Below the pieces are notes generated by a model. It did not search any database. It was not told the origin of the DNA and saw only the letters and a list, made by a program, of their open reading frames with translations. Below are positions 9,536 through 17,340 of a DNA stretch of 64,000 bases, piece after piece. Within the stretch, counting starts at the first letter, position 1, and every line of letters starts with the position of its first letter. A program made the translations under genes and the position numbers. Origin of the DNA: Streptomyces tubercidicus. GTDB taxonomy: Bacteria; Actinomycetota; Actinomycetes; Streptomycetales; Streptomycetaceae. The stretch lies in NCBI RefSeq assembly GCF_027497495.1, contig NZ_CP114205.1, positions 2,728,001 through 2,792,000 of the forward strand, written 5' to 3'.

Positions 9536-10099
9536 ATGTTGAGCATGACCAACCTCCCCGTTGACGGCACCCCGCTCGCCGCCGACCCCCTGACCCGCGC
9601 GGTGCTCGAAATCGACGAGTACAGCGCCGGGCTCGGCTGGGATCAGCCGGCCCGACTGTTCGCCCTCGTCGACACCGCCAAGCTGCGTGCGCAGGAGCCC
9701 TCGCTCGCCGCCCAGCTCGGCATCGACGACTCCACCACCACGTCCCTGACCCCCGTGGAGCAGGACGAGATCCCGGCGGGCGTCCCGCTTGACGAGTTCC
9801 TGGCCACCATCGCCTGGCCGGATGCCGTCACCGGCTGTGCGCTGACCGTGGAGCGGCTGATGCTGCCGCCGTCCGCCGAGGACTCCGAGCCCGCGGGCAT
9901 GGACGAGGCGCAGCTCGCCAAGTGGGTCGCCAAGCACCCGGACCGCCAGGAGGTCCGGATGACGGTGGCCGTGCTGCGGGACGGACGCCGTGAGTCGGCG
10001 CTGCGGCTGCGCGAGAAGGACTCCACGTCCGAGGTCCTCACCGGCTCGGCGCTGGTGCCGGGTCTCGCGGAAGCGCTGGCCGCGACCTTCGAGGCCTGA
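9536..10099 (+). CDS. PPA1309 family protein
   Basis: A 187-aa soluble protein of the actinobacterial PPA1309 family, function unknown. The conserved N-terminal pattern LTRAVLEIDEY..LGWDQPARLFALV is clear. The acidic middle and the DRQEVRMTVAVLRDG segment are also typical. It is divergent from the UPF0182 gene with about 130 bp between them, so promoters for both should lie there. Two in-frame ATGs are possible (9536 and 9545); the second gives MTNLPVDG and may be the true start. Confidence 0.85.
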   Translation: MLSMTNLPVDGTPLAADPLTRAVLEIDEYSAGLGWDQPARLFALVDTAKLRAQEPSLAAQLGIDDSTTTSLTPVEQDEIPAGVPLDEFLATIAWPDAVTGCALTVERLMLPPSAEDSEPAGMDEAQLAKWVAKHPDRQEVRMTVAVLRDGRRESALRLREKDSTSEVLTGSALVPGLAEALAATFEA

Positions 10100-10201
10100 G
10101 CGCGGCGTTCCGGGCCCTCTTCCGGCGCCCGGAACAGCCCCTCCCGGGGCCGGGCGCGCGCGTCCGGCCACCCGGGGCCCGGGGCGTCCGGACCGGCCTG
10201 T

Positions 10202-11284
10202 CTAGCCGCAGCTCGGCAGGCCGGCGGTGTCGCCCTTGCGGATCTTCTCCAGCGCCTTGACGGCGTCGCCTATGGTGCCGACCTTGACCAGGGTGAGGCC
10301 CTTGGGGGTGTCCTTGGCCGCCGTGGCGCAGTTCGCCTTGGGGGTCAGGAAGTACTCCGCGCCCTTGTCGCGCGCACCGACCGTCTTCATCGAGATGCCG
10401 CCGATCGGGCCGACCTTGCCCTTGTCGTCGATGGTGCCCGTACCGGCCACGAACTTGCCGCCCGTCATGTCCCCGGGCGTGAGCTTGTCGACGATGCCCA
10501 GCGCGAACATCAGCCCGGCGCTCGGGCCGCCGACATCGGCCAGCTTGACGTCGATGGGGAACGGGAAGGTGTGGTCCACCTGGGCCTGGATGCCCACGAT
10601 GGCGCGGCCGTCGTCCGCCTTCTGCGTGCTGAGCGTGATCTGCTTCGCGCCGGTCACTGGCTTCTTGCCCTGCTTCTCCGCCGCGGCGGCGTCCTTGGCG
10701 GGGATGATCGTGAAGACGACCTTCTCGCCCGGCTTGTGCCGGGTGACGAGCTTGGCGACATCGCCGGCCTGCTTGACCGCCGTGCCGTCCACGGCCTTGA
10801 TCACATCGCCCGCGTGCAGCCGGCCGTCGGCGGGCTTGTCCTTGACGACGGAGCCGACGACGGTCTGGGCGGCGACCGGGAGGTGCAGTTGCCGGAGGGC
10901 GGCAGCCTTGGCGGTCTCCTGGGACTGGCTGAACTCCTCGGCGTTCTCCTGGTCGGCCTGCTCGGCCGTCTGTCCCTCGGGGTAGAGGGTCTTGTGCGGC
11001 ACCACGGCGTTGTCGTGGTCGAGCCAGCCGTAGACCGCCTCGAAGAGGTTCATCCGGTAGTCGGGGCCGGTGACCCGGACCGTGGTCATGTTGAGGTGAC
11101 CGGTGGTCGGGTACGTCTTGTGCCGGGAGATCTGCAGCACCGGCTCGCCGTCGTGGTCACCAAGAGTGTTGACCGTCGGCCCCGGAGACATCTCGGAGTA
11201 CGGCACGGGGATGAGCACCCCTGCGCAGAGCAGCGCGATCAACATCAGGATCGAAGCGAGCAGCGTCGCGGTGCGGCGTGGCAT
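10202..11284 (-). CDS. YlbL-like PDZ and S16 (Lon-type) serine protease
   Basis: A 360-aa membrane-anchored protease. A hydrophobic segment at residues 7-25 serves as signal anchor. A PDZ domain lies around residues 125-200 (LHAGDVIKAVDG). A Lon-type Ser/Lys protease domain occupies the C-terminal third, with the catalytic serine in DVGGPSAGLMFAL near residue 255 and the lysine in GGISMKTVGA. There is no ATPase domain. The active site should face outward, where related YlbL proteins degrade membrane or secreted substrates. It is the counterpart of Rv3194c. Confidence 0.92.
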   Translation of the reverse strand: MPRRTATLLASILMLIALLCAGVLIPVPYSEMSPGPTVNTLGDHDGEPVLQISRHKTYPTTGHLNMTTVRVTGPDYRMNLFEAVYGWLDHDNAVVPHKTLYPEGQTAEQADQENAEEFSQSQETAKAAALRQLHLPVAAQTVVGSVVKDKPADGRLHAGDVIKAVDGTAVKQAGDVAKLVTRHKPGEKVVFTIIPAKDAAAAEKQGKKPVTGAKQITLSTQKADDGRAIVGIQAQVDHTFPFPIDVKLADVGGPSAGLMFALGIVDKLTPGDMTGGKFVAGTGTIDDKGKVGPIGGISMKTVGARDKGAEYFLTPKANCATAAKDTPKGLTLVKVGTIGDAVKALEKIRKGDTAGLPSCG

Positions 11285-11410
11285 GGAACGACAGTACGGG
11301 ACGGGTATGACAACCGGCCCGCGGGGCCGTCCGTACGAGGCCGGGCACCCGGCAGCGGACAGGCGCCGACCCGGAGGGCGGCGCCTGCTTTCACATCCGA
11401 ACGGCGAAGG

Positions 11411-11593
11411 TCAGACCGGGTCCGAGGCGGGCTCGGACACGGCATGCTCCTTCTCCATGGCATCCCGGAACCGGGCATAGCCCGCGAGTTCCGCCACATC
11501 CCCGGTCTTGCGATTCCGTAGGGCCCAGCTGCTCCACACCGCGGCAACCAGCCCGGCGCCGACCGGAATCAGCAACCAGAGGAGCGCACCCAT
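11411..11593 (-). CDS. Small single-pass membrane protein
   Basis: A 60-aa protein with one transmembrane helix at residues 3-22 (LLWLLIPVGAGLVAAVW) and a charged tail containing ELAGYARFRDAMEK. The ATG has an excellent GGGAGG ribosome site 6 nt upstream. I recall similar short proteins beside ylbL in other streptomycetes. No function is known. Confidence 0.75.
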   Translation of the reverse strand: MGALLWLLIPVGAGLVAAVWSSWALRNRKTGDVAELAGYARFRDAMEKEHAVSEPASDPV

Positions 11594-11807
11594 CAGCGAC
11601 CTCCCAACCCCTTGTACGACCGCGATCGACGAATAAGCAGATTAACCATCTGCTCGGTCAACGCTCATGCCAGGGGGCGGGTTACGCAACCGGAACATAT
11701 GGCACCGGTTCGGCCTCACGTTCGGAGGTCACCGTCCCATGACCCCAGGCCTACCGCCCCGCCCCCGTCTGTGCTGTCGTCTGCCCGGAGATCCGGCAAT
11801 TACGCAC

Positions 11808-11877
11808 CCGGAAACAGGGCTAATTCCGCGTCCGGAAAACGGGGTTACTCCCGCGCCCGGAAAACGGGATCACGCCC
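11808..11877. repeat. Three tandem copies of a 24-25-bp repeat at the moaE 3' end
   Basis: The unit CCGGAAAACGGGGTTACTCC (first 20 nt of a 24-25-nt period) begins at 11808, 11832 and 11857 with small differences. A partial fourth copy lies near 11792. The last copy overlaps the moaE stop codon. Confidence 0.7.
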
Positions 11878-12349
11878 CGACCCATTCCTCGGTCCCGTCG
11901 GAAAACGTCTGGTGCTTCCAGATCGGCACCTCGTGCTTGAGGTCGTCGATCAGTTTGCGGCAGGCCTCGAACGCCTCGCCCCGGTGCGGGCAGGACACCG
12001 CGACGACCACGGCAAGATCACCGATGCGCAGATCGCCCACCCGGTGGACGGCGGCCAGCGCCCGGACGGGGAAGTCGGCGATCACCTTCTCGGCGATCCG
12101 GCGCATCTCCGCCTCGGCCGTCGGATGCGCGGAGTAGCCCAGGCCCTCGACGTCGGCGCCGTTGTCGTGCGAGCGGACCGTGCCGACGAACAGGGCCGTG
12201 CCGCCGGCCGCCGTGTCACCCACGGCCGCGAACACCTCGTCCACGGACAGCGGGGTGTCGCGGATCTCCAGGAGCCGGACCGGGTCGGCCGCGGCCCGCT
12301 CACCGGGGTGGTCGCGGCCGGGGGACGAAGGGGAGGGCGTGCCAGACAT
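11870..12349 (-). CDS. moaE: Molybdopterin synthase large subunit MoaE
   Basis: A 159-aa MoaE protein, the catalytic subunit that, with thiocarboxylated MoaD, converts cyclic pyranopterin monophosphate to molybdopterin. Family motifs are GGTALFVGTVRSHDNG, LGYSAHPTAE, AVHRVGDLRIGD and the C-terminal VPIWKHQTFSDG carrying the conserved active-site lysine. The start at 12349 follows a GGGGG stretch; the first 25 residues are a variable extension. MoeZ at 41.5 kb supplies the sulfur-carrier activation step of the same pathway. Confidence 0.93.
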   Translation of the reverse strand: MSGTPSPSSPGRDHPGERAAADPVRLLEIRDTPLSVDEVFAAVGDTAAGGTALFVGTVRSHDNGADVEGLGYSAHPTAEAEMRRIAEKVIADFPVRALAAVHRVGDLRIGDLAVVVAVSCPHRGEAFEACRKLIDDLKHEVPIWKHQTFSDGTEEWVGA

Positions 12350-12452
12350 ACCCCCATCGTGCCGTACCGGGGACGCCGCGGGAATGGCCGTTTCCGCCGG
12401 TGGTCCGGGCCGCCGTATGGAGAGTCCTCCAGCCCGGCGGGCCCGGTGCGGC

Positions 12453-13604
12453 TCAGATGCGGCGGCGGGCCTTACGGGCGCGCCGCACCAGGGCGGCGGT
12501 GCCCAGGAGGGCGACGGTGGCACCGGCGGCCCCTGCGGCGGTGGCGTCCTTGCGGCCGAGCCGGCGGCCGGCGACGGTGTGCCGTCCGGCGACCTCCTCC
12601 AGGAGCTCGGCCAGCACCTCCTCGTTCGTCCACTGGGGCCGCCAGCCCGCATCGTGCAGCCGGCTGCCGCTGACCACCCAAGGGTGCATCGTGTACGCGA
12701 GGTCCCCGGCGGGCGACGGCGTCAGGCCGATCCGGTGCAGCCGGGCCGCGGCGCCCAGGGCCACCGAGGACGGCAGTTCCATCCGCCGGATCCCGGACAG
12801 CTCCTCGACCTCCTCCTGCTCCAGCCAGCCGTCGCAGCCCACCGCCAGTTCGCCGTCGACCTTCTCCAGCGCGGCGTACTCCAGGGCGCTGACCAGGTCC
12901 TCGACATGGCAGAACTGCCAGGCGGGGCGGGACCCGGCGACGACCAGGAGGCGGGGCGACTCGAAGTAGCGGGTCAGCGCGGTGTCGGTGCCGCCCACCA
13001 GGACCGCGGGGCGCAGCACGGTGACATTGAGGCCCGGGTGGGCACGGGGCGCGCGGTGCGCCAGGTGCTCGATCTCCAGCAGGTCGCCGACACCGGTGGC
13101 ATCAGCGGTGGCGCGCAGCTCGGCGTCCTCGGCCAACGGCACATCGTTGTCGGGCAGCGCCCCGTACACCATGGCGGAGGTGCACAGCACCACCCGGTGG
13201 ACCCCGGCGGCCGCGGCGGCGGTGAGCACGGTCTGGGTGCCGCGCACGTTGTAGGCGGTGCGTGCCGCGTCGTCGCTCTCCAGATCGAGGTCGAGCGCCA
13301 GGTGGACGACGACGTCCGCGCCGCGCAGCTTGTCGGCGATGGCGGGGTCCCGGACGTCGAGGACGTGCCAGTGTGCCTCGGCGACGTCGCCGCGCCGCTC
13401 GTCGATGGCCACCACCTCCTTGACCTCGTCGGAGGCGACCAGGGCGCGGGTGAGCAGCGCCCCGACTCCGGACGCGGCTCCGGTGACGGCGACAACGGGC
13501 CGGCGCAGCGGCCGGTCCGTGCTGCCGTCTGCGGTGTTGCCTGCCTTCTCGGTCTGGGCCGCAGCGTTTCGCGCTGCGCGAACGGTCGGATCTGGGGAAC
13601 TCAC
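12453..13604 (-). CDS. NAD-dependent epimerase/dehydratase (extended SDR)
   Basis: A 383-aa extended short-chain dehydrogenase. The nucleotide-binding motif is TGAASGVG near residue 40, and a variant active-site segment reads CTSAMVYGALPDN, retaining the serine but not a clean YxxxK. A C-terminal hydrophobic stretch (AAGAAGATVALLGTAALV) followed by RRARKARRRI looks like a membrane tail with a basic end. The substrate is unknown. It lies divergent from the DUF2342 protease gene, separated by a palindrome that may control both. Confidence 0.82.
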   Translation of the reverse strand: MSSPDPTVRAARNAAAQTEKAGNTADGSTDRPLRRPVVAVTGAASGVGALLTRALVASDEVKEVVAIDERRGDVAEAHWHVLDVRDPAIADKLRGADVVVHLALDLDLESDDAARTAYNVRGTQTVLTAAAAAGVHRVVLCTSAMVYGALPDNDVPLAEDAELRATADATGVGDLLEIEHLAHRAPRAHPGLNVTVLRPAVLVGGTDTALTRYFESPRLLVVAGSRPAWQFCHVEDLVSALEYAALEKVDGELAVGCDGWLEQEEVEELSGIRRMELPSSVALGAAARLHRIGLTPSPAGDLAYTMHPWVVSGSRLHDAGWRPQWTNEEVLAELLEEVAGRHTVAGRRLGRKDATAAGAAGATVALLGTAALVRRARKARRRI

Positions 13605-13629
13605 CGGGCGTCTCCAGCGGTTGTCTTCA

Positions 13630-13657
13630 GTGCGTACGTGTGGTCATGCGTACGCAC
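13630..13657. promoter_or_regulatory. Palindrome in the SDR/DUF2342 divergent region
   Basis: Perfect 9-bp arms GTGCGTACG and CGTACGCAC are separated by 10 nt, 26 bp from the SDR start. The central position between divergent genes suggests an operator. The regulator is unknown. Confidence 0.35.
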
Positions 13658-13796
13658 CAGGTGGCGTCCATCCTGCCGCAGCCACCGGGACAGCGAAGCA
13701 CCGAGCCCCGAAGCGGTCCGGGTGTCTACGCTGGAGGTGATGTCGGGCAGCCGCCGTCGGCCACCTGGTCGGCGGCCCTACGAGCCGAGGAAACCC

Positions 13797-15260
13797 GTGA
13801 GTGACACCCCATTTGGATTCGGCCTTCCGCCGGAGGAGCCGGAGGACGGCGACAACGGCAAGAAGAAGGGCGGCCAGGGAGGTAGCCAGGGCCCCGCGGA
13901 CCCCTTCGGGTTCGGCGGCGGGAGCGGCGGCGTGGACAATCCGTTCGCGGCGCTCTTCGGCGGCATGGGCGGCCCCGGCGGCGAAATGAACCCTGGCGAC
14001 CTGGGAGCCGCGTTCCAGAAGCTCGGCCAGATGCTCTCCTACGAGGGCGGCCCGGTGAACTGGGACATGGCCAAGGACATCGCGCGGCAGACCGTCGCGC
14101 AGGGCGCCGAGGACGGCAGCAAGGACGCGAGCCTCTCGCCGGGTGAGCGCAGTGCGGTCGAGGAGGCCGTGCGGCTGGCGGATCTGTGGCTGGACGGTGT
14201 GACGTCGCTGCCGTCGGGTTCCGGCTCGGTGGTGGCCTGGAGCCGGGCGGAGTGGGTCGAGGAGACCCTCCCGGTGTGGAAGGACCTGGTCAATCCGCTC
14301 GCCGAGCGCGTCGGGGCGGCCATGGGCGATGTGCTGCCCGGGGAGATGCAGGCCATGGCGGGCCCGCTGCTCGGGATGATGCGTTCCATGGGCGGCGCGA
14401 TGTTCGGCACCCAGATCGGCCAGGCGCTGGGCGTACTGGCCGGTGAGGTCGTCGGTTCGACGGACATCGGGCTGCCGCTCGGCCCGGCGGGCAAGGCCGC
14501 GCTGCTGCCGGGGAACATCGCCACGTTCGGCGAGGGCCTGGGCGTCCCGGAGGAGGAGGTGCGGCTGTATCTGGCCCTGCGTGAGGCCGCCCACCAGCGG
14601 CTCTTCGCGCATGTGCCGTGGCTGCGCTCGCATCTGTTCGGTGCCGTCGAGGGCTATGCGCGCGGCATCAAGGTCGACACGACCAAGCTGGAGGATGTGG
14701 TCGGCCAGATCGATCCGCAGCATCCCGAGGAGCTGCAGAACGCCCTTCAGCAGGGCATGTTCCAGCCCGAGGACACCCCGGAGCAGAAGGCGGCGCTGGC
14801 CCGTCTGGAGACCGCGCTGGCGCTTGTCGAGGGCTGGGTGGACGCGGTGGTGCACGCCGCCGCCAAGCCGCATCTGCCGTCGTCGGACAAGCTCCGGGAG
14901 ACGCTGCGGCGGCGCCGGGCGAGCGGTGGCCCCGCCGAGCAGACGTTCTCCACGCTGATCGGTCTGCAGCTGCGGCCGCGGCGGCTGCGGGACGCCTCGC
15001 GGCTGTGGGCTTCGCTGACGGACGCGCGGGGCCTGGAGGGCCGCGACGGTCTGTGGGAGCACCCGGACATGCTGCCGACGGCCGCCGACCTGGACGATCC
15101 GGACGGGTTCGTGCACCACGAGCAGGCGGACTTCTCCGAGCTCGACAAGATGCTCGGCGAGGCCGCGAGCGGCGGCAAGCCGGATCTGGACAAGCCCGCC
15201 CGGGAGGGCGACGGCCCGGAGGGGACCTCCGGCGAGAGCAAGGGTGACGGCGACAGGTGA
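13797..15260 (+). CDS. DUF2342 (TIGR03624) zinc-dependent metalloprotease-like protein
   Basis: A 487-aa protein of the actinobacterial DUF2342 family, annotated as putative zinc hydrolase. A Gly/Pro/Lys-rich N-terminal 60 residues starts with SDTPFGFGLPPEEP. The body contains a histidine/glutamate helix (LREAAHQRLFAHVPWLR near residue 260) that replaces a classic HExxH. The GTG at 13797 with GAGG upstream gives the standard N-terminus; an ATG at 13739 would add about 19 residues. The stop overlaps the Nudix start (GTGA), so the two are translationally coupled. It is the counterpart of Rv3195. Confidence 0.88.
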   Translation: MSDTPFGFGLPPEEPEDGDNGKKKGGQGGSQGPADPFGFGGGSGGVDNPFAALFGGMGGPGGEMNPGDLGAAFQKLGQMLSYEGGPVNWDMAKDIARQTVAQGAEDGSKDASLSPGERSAVEEAVRLADLWLDGVTSLPSGSGSVVAWSRAEWVEETLPVWKDLVNPLAERVGAAMGDVLPGEMQAMAGPLLGMMRSMGGAMFGTQIGQALGVLAGEVVGSTDIGLPLGPAGKAALLPGNIATFGEGLGVPEEEVRLYLALREAAHQRLFAHVPWLRSHLFGAVEGYARGIKVDTTKLEDVVGQIDPQHPEELQNALQQGMFQPEDTPEQKAALARLETALALVEGWVDAVVHAAAKPHLPSSDKLRETLRRRRASGGPAEQTFSTLIGLQLRPRRLRDASRLWASLTDARGLEGRDGLWEHPDMLPTAADLDDPDGFVHHEQADFSELDKMLGEAASGGKPDLDKPAREGDGPEGTSGESKGDGDR

Positions 15261-15787
15261 GTCTGCACGAGGACGCGGCGCGGGTGCTCAAGGAGTGGCC
15301 CGCGCCGTCCCCCGAACAGGAGCAGCTGCGGCTGGCGTACCTGGATCATCTCGCCGCCCATCAGGACGGCATGTGGAAGCCGTGCAAGGACGGGCACCTC
15401 ACGGCCAGTGCGCTGGTGATCGATCCGGCCGGCGGGCGGGTGCTGCTCACCCTGCACCGCAAGCTGAAGATGTGGCTGCAGATGGGCGGCCACTGCGAGC
15501 CGGAGGACACCTCGCTGGCCGATGCGGCGCTGCGTGAGGCGCGTGAGGAGTCCGGGATCGCCCAGGGGCTGACGCTGCTGCCCGGCGGCCCGGTGCGGCT
15601 GGATCGTCATCACACGCCCTGCGCCTGGCATTTGGACGTGCAGTACGCGGCGCTGGCGCCCGCGGGCGCGGTGGCGGAGATCAGCGACGAGTCGCTGGAC
15701 CTGCGGTGGTTCGCGTACGACGAGGTGCCCGGAGTCGCCGATGACTCGGTGGTGCGCTTGGTGGAGCGCACCCGCGCGCTGCTCTAG
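15257..15787 (+). CDS. Nudix hydrolase
   Basis: A 176-aa Nudix enzyme. The complete Nudix box begins GGHCEPEDTSLADAA and ends REAREESGI (about residues 76-98), so the metal-binding glutamates are intact. The N-terminal 50 residues are a helical extension. The substrate cannot be told from sequence; nucleotide diphosphates are typical. It starts with a GTG that shares bases with the upstream stop codon. Confidence 0.9.
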   Translation: MSLHEDAARVLKEWPAPSPEQEQLRLAYLDHLAAHQDGMWKPCKDGHLTASALVIDPAGGRVLLTLHRKLKMWLQMGGHCEPEDTSLADAALREAREESGIAQGLTLLPGGPVRLDRHHTPCAWHLDVQYAALAPAGAVAEISDESLDLRWFAYDEVPGVADDSVVRLVERTRALL

Positions 15788-15867
15788 ACAGCAGCGGCGA
15801 TGCCGTCCGGCGCCCGTCCCTTCCCGGGGGCGGGCGCCGGAAGTGCGTCAGCGGTCGGCCGGTGGGC

Positions 15868-16626
15868 TCAGTTGGTGAAGATGTTGCCCTGGTTGTGTCC
15901 CCGGGCGCCCTGCTGGCCCATGCCGAACTGGGCGGCCACTCCGGAGCCGATGACGGCGTTCTGCGGCGGCAGCAGCTCGCTGGGCTGGACCAGTGCGTAG
16001 CCCTGGCCGAGGAAGCTCAGCTCCCAGCCCTCGCCGGTGTTGCCGCGTCGGCGGAAGACTCCCGAGGAGTGCGTCTGTGCCTGCATCTGGACGCGCAGCG
16101 AAGCGGACCAGGCGACTACCGCGTCGGCGTCGGCGTTGACGTACTTGTCGGGCGTGACCGGCAGCATCAGCGGCTGGCCGGAGGTCATCAGGGCGACCTT
16201 GCCCCGTCCGGAGATGTTGAGCTGGTACTTACCGGTGCCGGAGATGCCGTACTGGCTGTCGACGGAGACGACCTCCCAGTGGAGGCCGGAGTCCAGCGCC
16301 AGGACATAGCTGCTGTCGACGGTCAGGCCGTCGTGGTCGACATCGACGACATGGACGTACTGGGCGAGGTTGGCCAGATAGACCGTGCCCTGCCCGGAGA
16401 CGCGCATCAGGTCGAGGCCCTCACCGGAGTACGCGCGGGTCCGGTGCTGGCCCGGCGTCTGGTAGTTGGCGTCGAATTCGAGCAGCCCCTGATAGGCGAC
16501 CATCGTGCCCTTACGGGCTAGGAGATCCTCGTGGCCCTGGAGGGCGACGCGCAGCAGCTGGCTGTTCTGCAGGGCGTAGGGGTCCTGGGTCTGTGCCTCG
16601 GTGAAGGCGAAAAGCGGACTCTGCAT
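15868..16626 (-). CDS. AIM24 family protein (third gene of the operon)
   Basis: A 252-aa AIM24/TIGR00266 protein, a beta-rich fold named after a yeast mitochondrial protein; its bacterial role is unknown. Typical features are LLARKGTMVAYQG, SGEGLDLMRVSGQG and the C-terminal GEGWELSFLGQGYALVQPSE. The ATG at 16626 has a GGGGGAGG ribosome site. It is last in a minus-strand operon behind another AIM24 gene (19-nt gap) and a TerD-AIM24 fusion. Confidence 0.9.
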   Translation of the reverse strand: MQSPLFAFTEAQTQDPYALQNSQLLRVALQGHEDLLARKGTMVAYQGLLEFDANYQTPGQHRTRAYSGEGLDLMRVSGQGTVYLANLAQYVHVVDVDHDGLTVDSSYVLALDSGLHWEVVSVDSQYGISGTGKYQLNISGRGKVALMTSGQPLMLPVTPDKYVNADADAVVAWSASLRVQMQAQTHSSGVFRRRGNTGEGWELSFLGQGYALVQPSELLPPQNAVIGSGVAAQFGMGQQGARGHNQGNIFTN

Positions 16627-16645
16627 GGCGTGTTCGTCCTCCCCC

Positions 16646-17329
16646 TCAGCCCCGGGCCCGGAGCCGGTCGGTGCTGTCCTCACTGGGCTGGACGACGACG
16701 AACCCCTCGCCGGAGAAGCCCAGTTGGTATGCCTCGCCGCTGCCGCGTCCGATCATCGAGGACGCCTTGAAGCTGCGCTTGCCCTTCATCTTCAGATGGG
16801 TCGACCAGGCGACCAGGGCGTCCGGGTCCACATAGGTCTCGTCCTCGCCGCGGCCGCAGTCGACGACGATGGGCGTGCCCCGGGAGGTCAGGGCGACCCA
16901 GCCGGTGCCCGAGATCTGGACGTTGAAGAGTCCCTGGCCGGCGAACTTCGCCATGCCCTTGACGCGCTGTACGCCCCACTGGAGCTGCGCGTCGAGGGCG
17001 AGGAGGTTGGTGCCGTTGACGGAGAGCGAGTCGCCGTCGAGGTTGATGCAGACGACGTCGGCACCGTAGTCGGCGAGGTAGAGCAGACCGTCGCCGGAGC
17101 ACTTCATCAGGGGCGCGCCTTCGCCGGTGAGCCACTGGGAGGCCATCTGGCGGACGGCGGGCGGGTTCGGCTCGTACTGGATGAAGCCTTCGTAGGCGAC
17201 CATCGAGCCGGTGCGTGCGAAGACGTCCTGGCCGCTCTGCATGGCGATCTTCACCATGGCGTTGCCGTGGTTCTCCATACGGGCGGCGGGCGGGGTCGGG
17301 ACGTAGCCCGACAGCTGCTGCTGGTTCAT
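16646..17329 (-). CDS. AIM24 family protein (second gene of the operon)
   Basis: A 227-aa AIM24 protein with the same landmarks as its neighbours: VFARTGSMVAYEG, TGEGAPLMKCSGDG and AYQLGFSGEGFVVVQPSE. It is paralogous to both flanking genes, so the operon arose by duplication. It starts 11 nt after the upstream fusion gene ends, with AGGGAG as ribosome site. No signal peptide, so cytoplasmic or membrane-associated by interaction. Confidence 0.9.
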   Translation of the reverse strand: MNQQQLSGYVPTPPAARMENHGNAMVKIAMQSGQDVFARTGSMVAYEGFIQYEPNPPAVRQMASQWLTGEGAPLMKCSGDGLLYLADYGADVVCINLDGDSLSVNGTNLLALDAQLQWGVQRVKGMAKFAGQGLFNVQISGTGWVALTSRGTPIVVDCGRGEDETYVDPDALVAWSTHLKMKGKRSFKASSMIGRGSGEAYQLGFSGEGFVVVQPSEDSTDRLRARG

Positions 17330-17340
17330 GACGGGCTCCC

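Noticed and set aside
11808..11877. Possible CRISPR array
   Set aside because: The repeats abut directly with no unique spacers, and no cas genes are in the window.
11612..12673. Plus-strand frame across moaE
   Set aside because: It overlaps the complete moaE gene antisense and has low-complexity Arg/Pro content.
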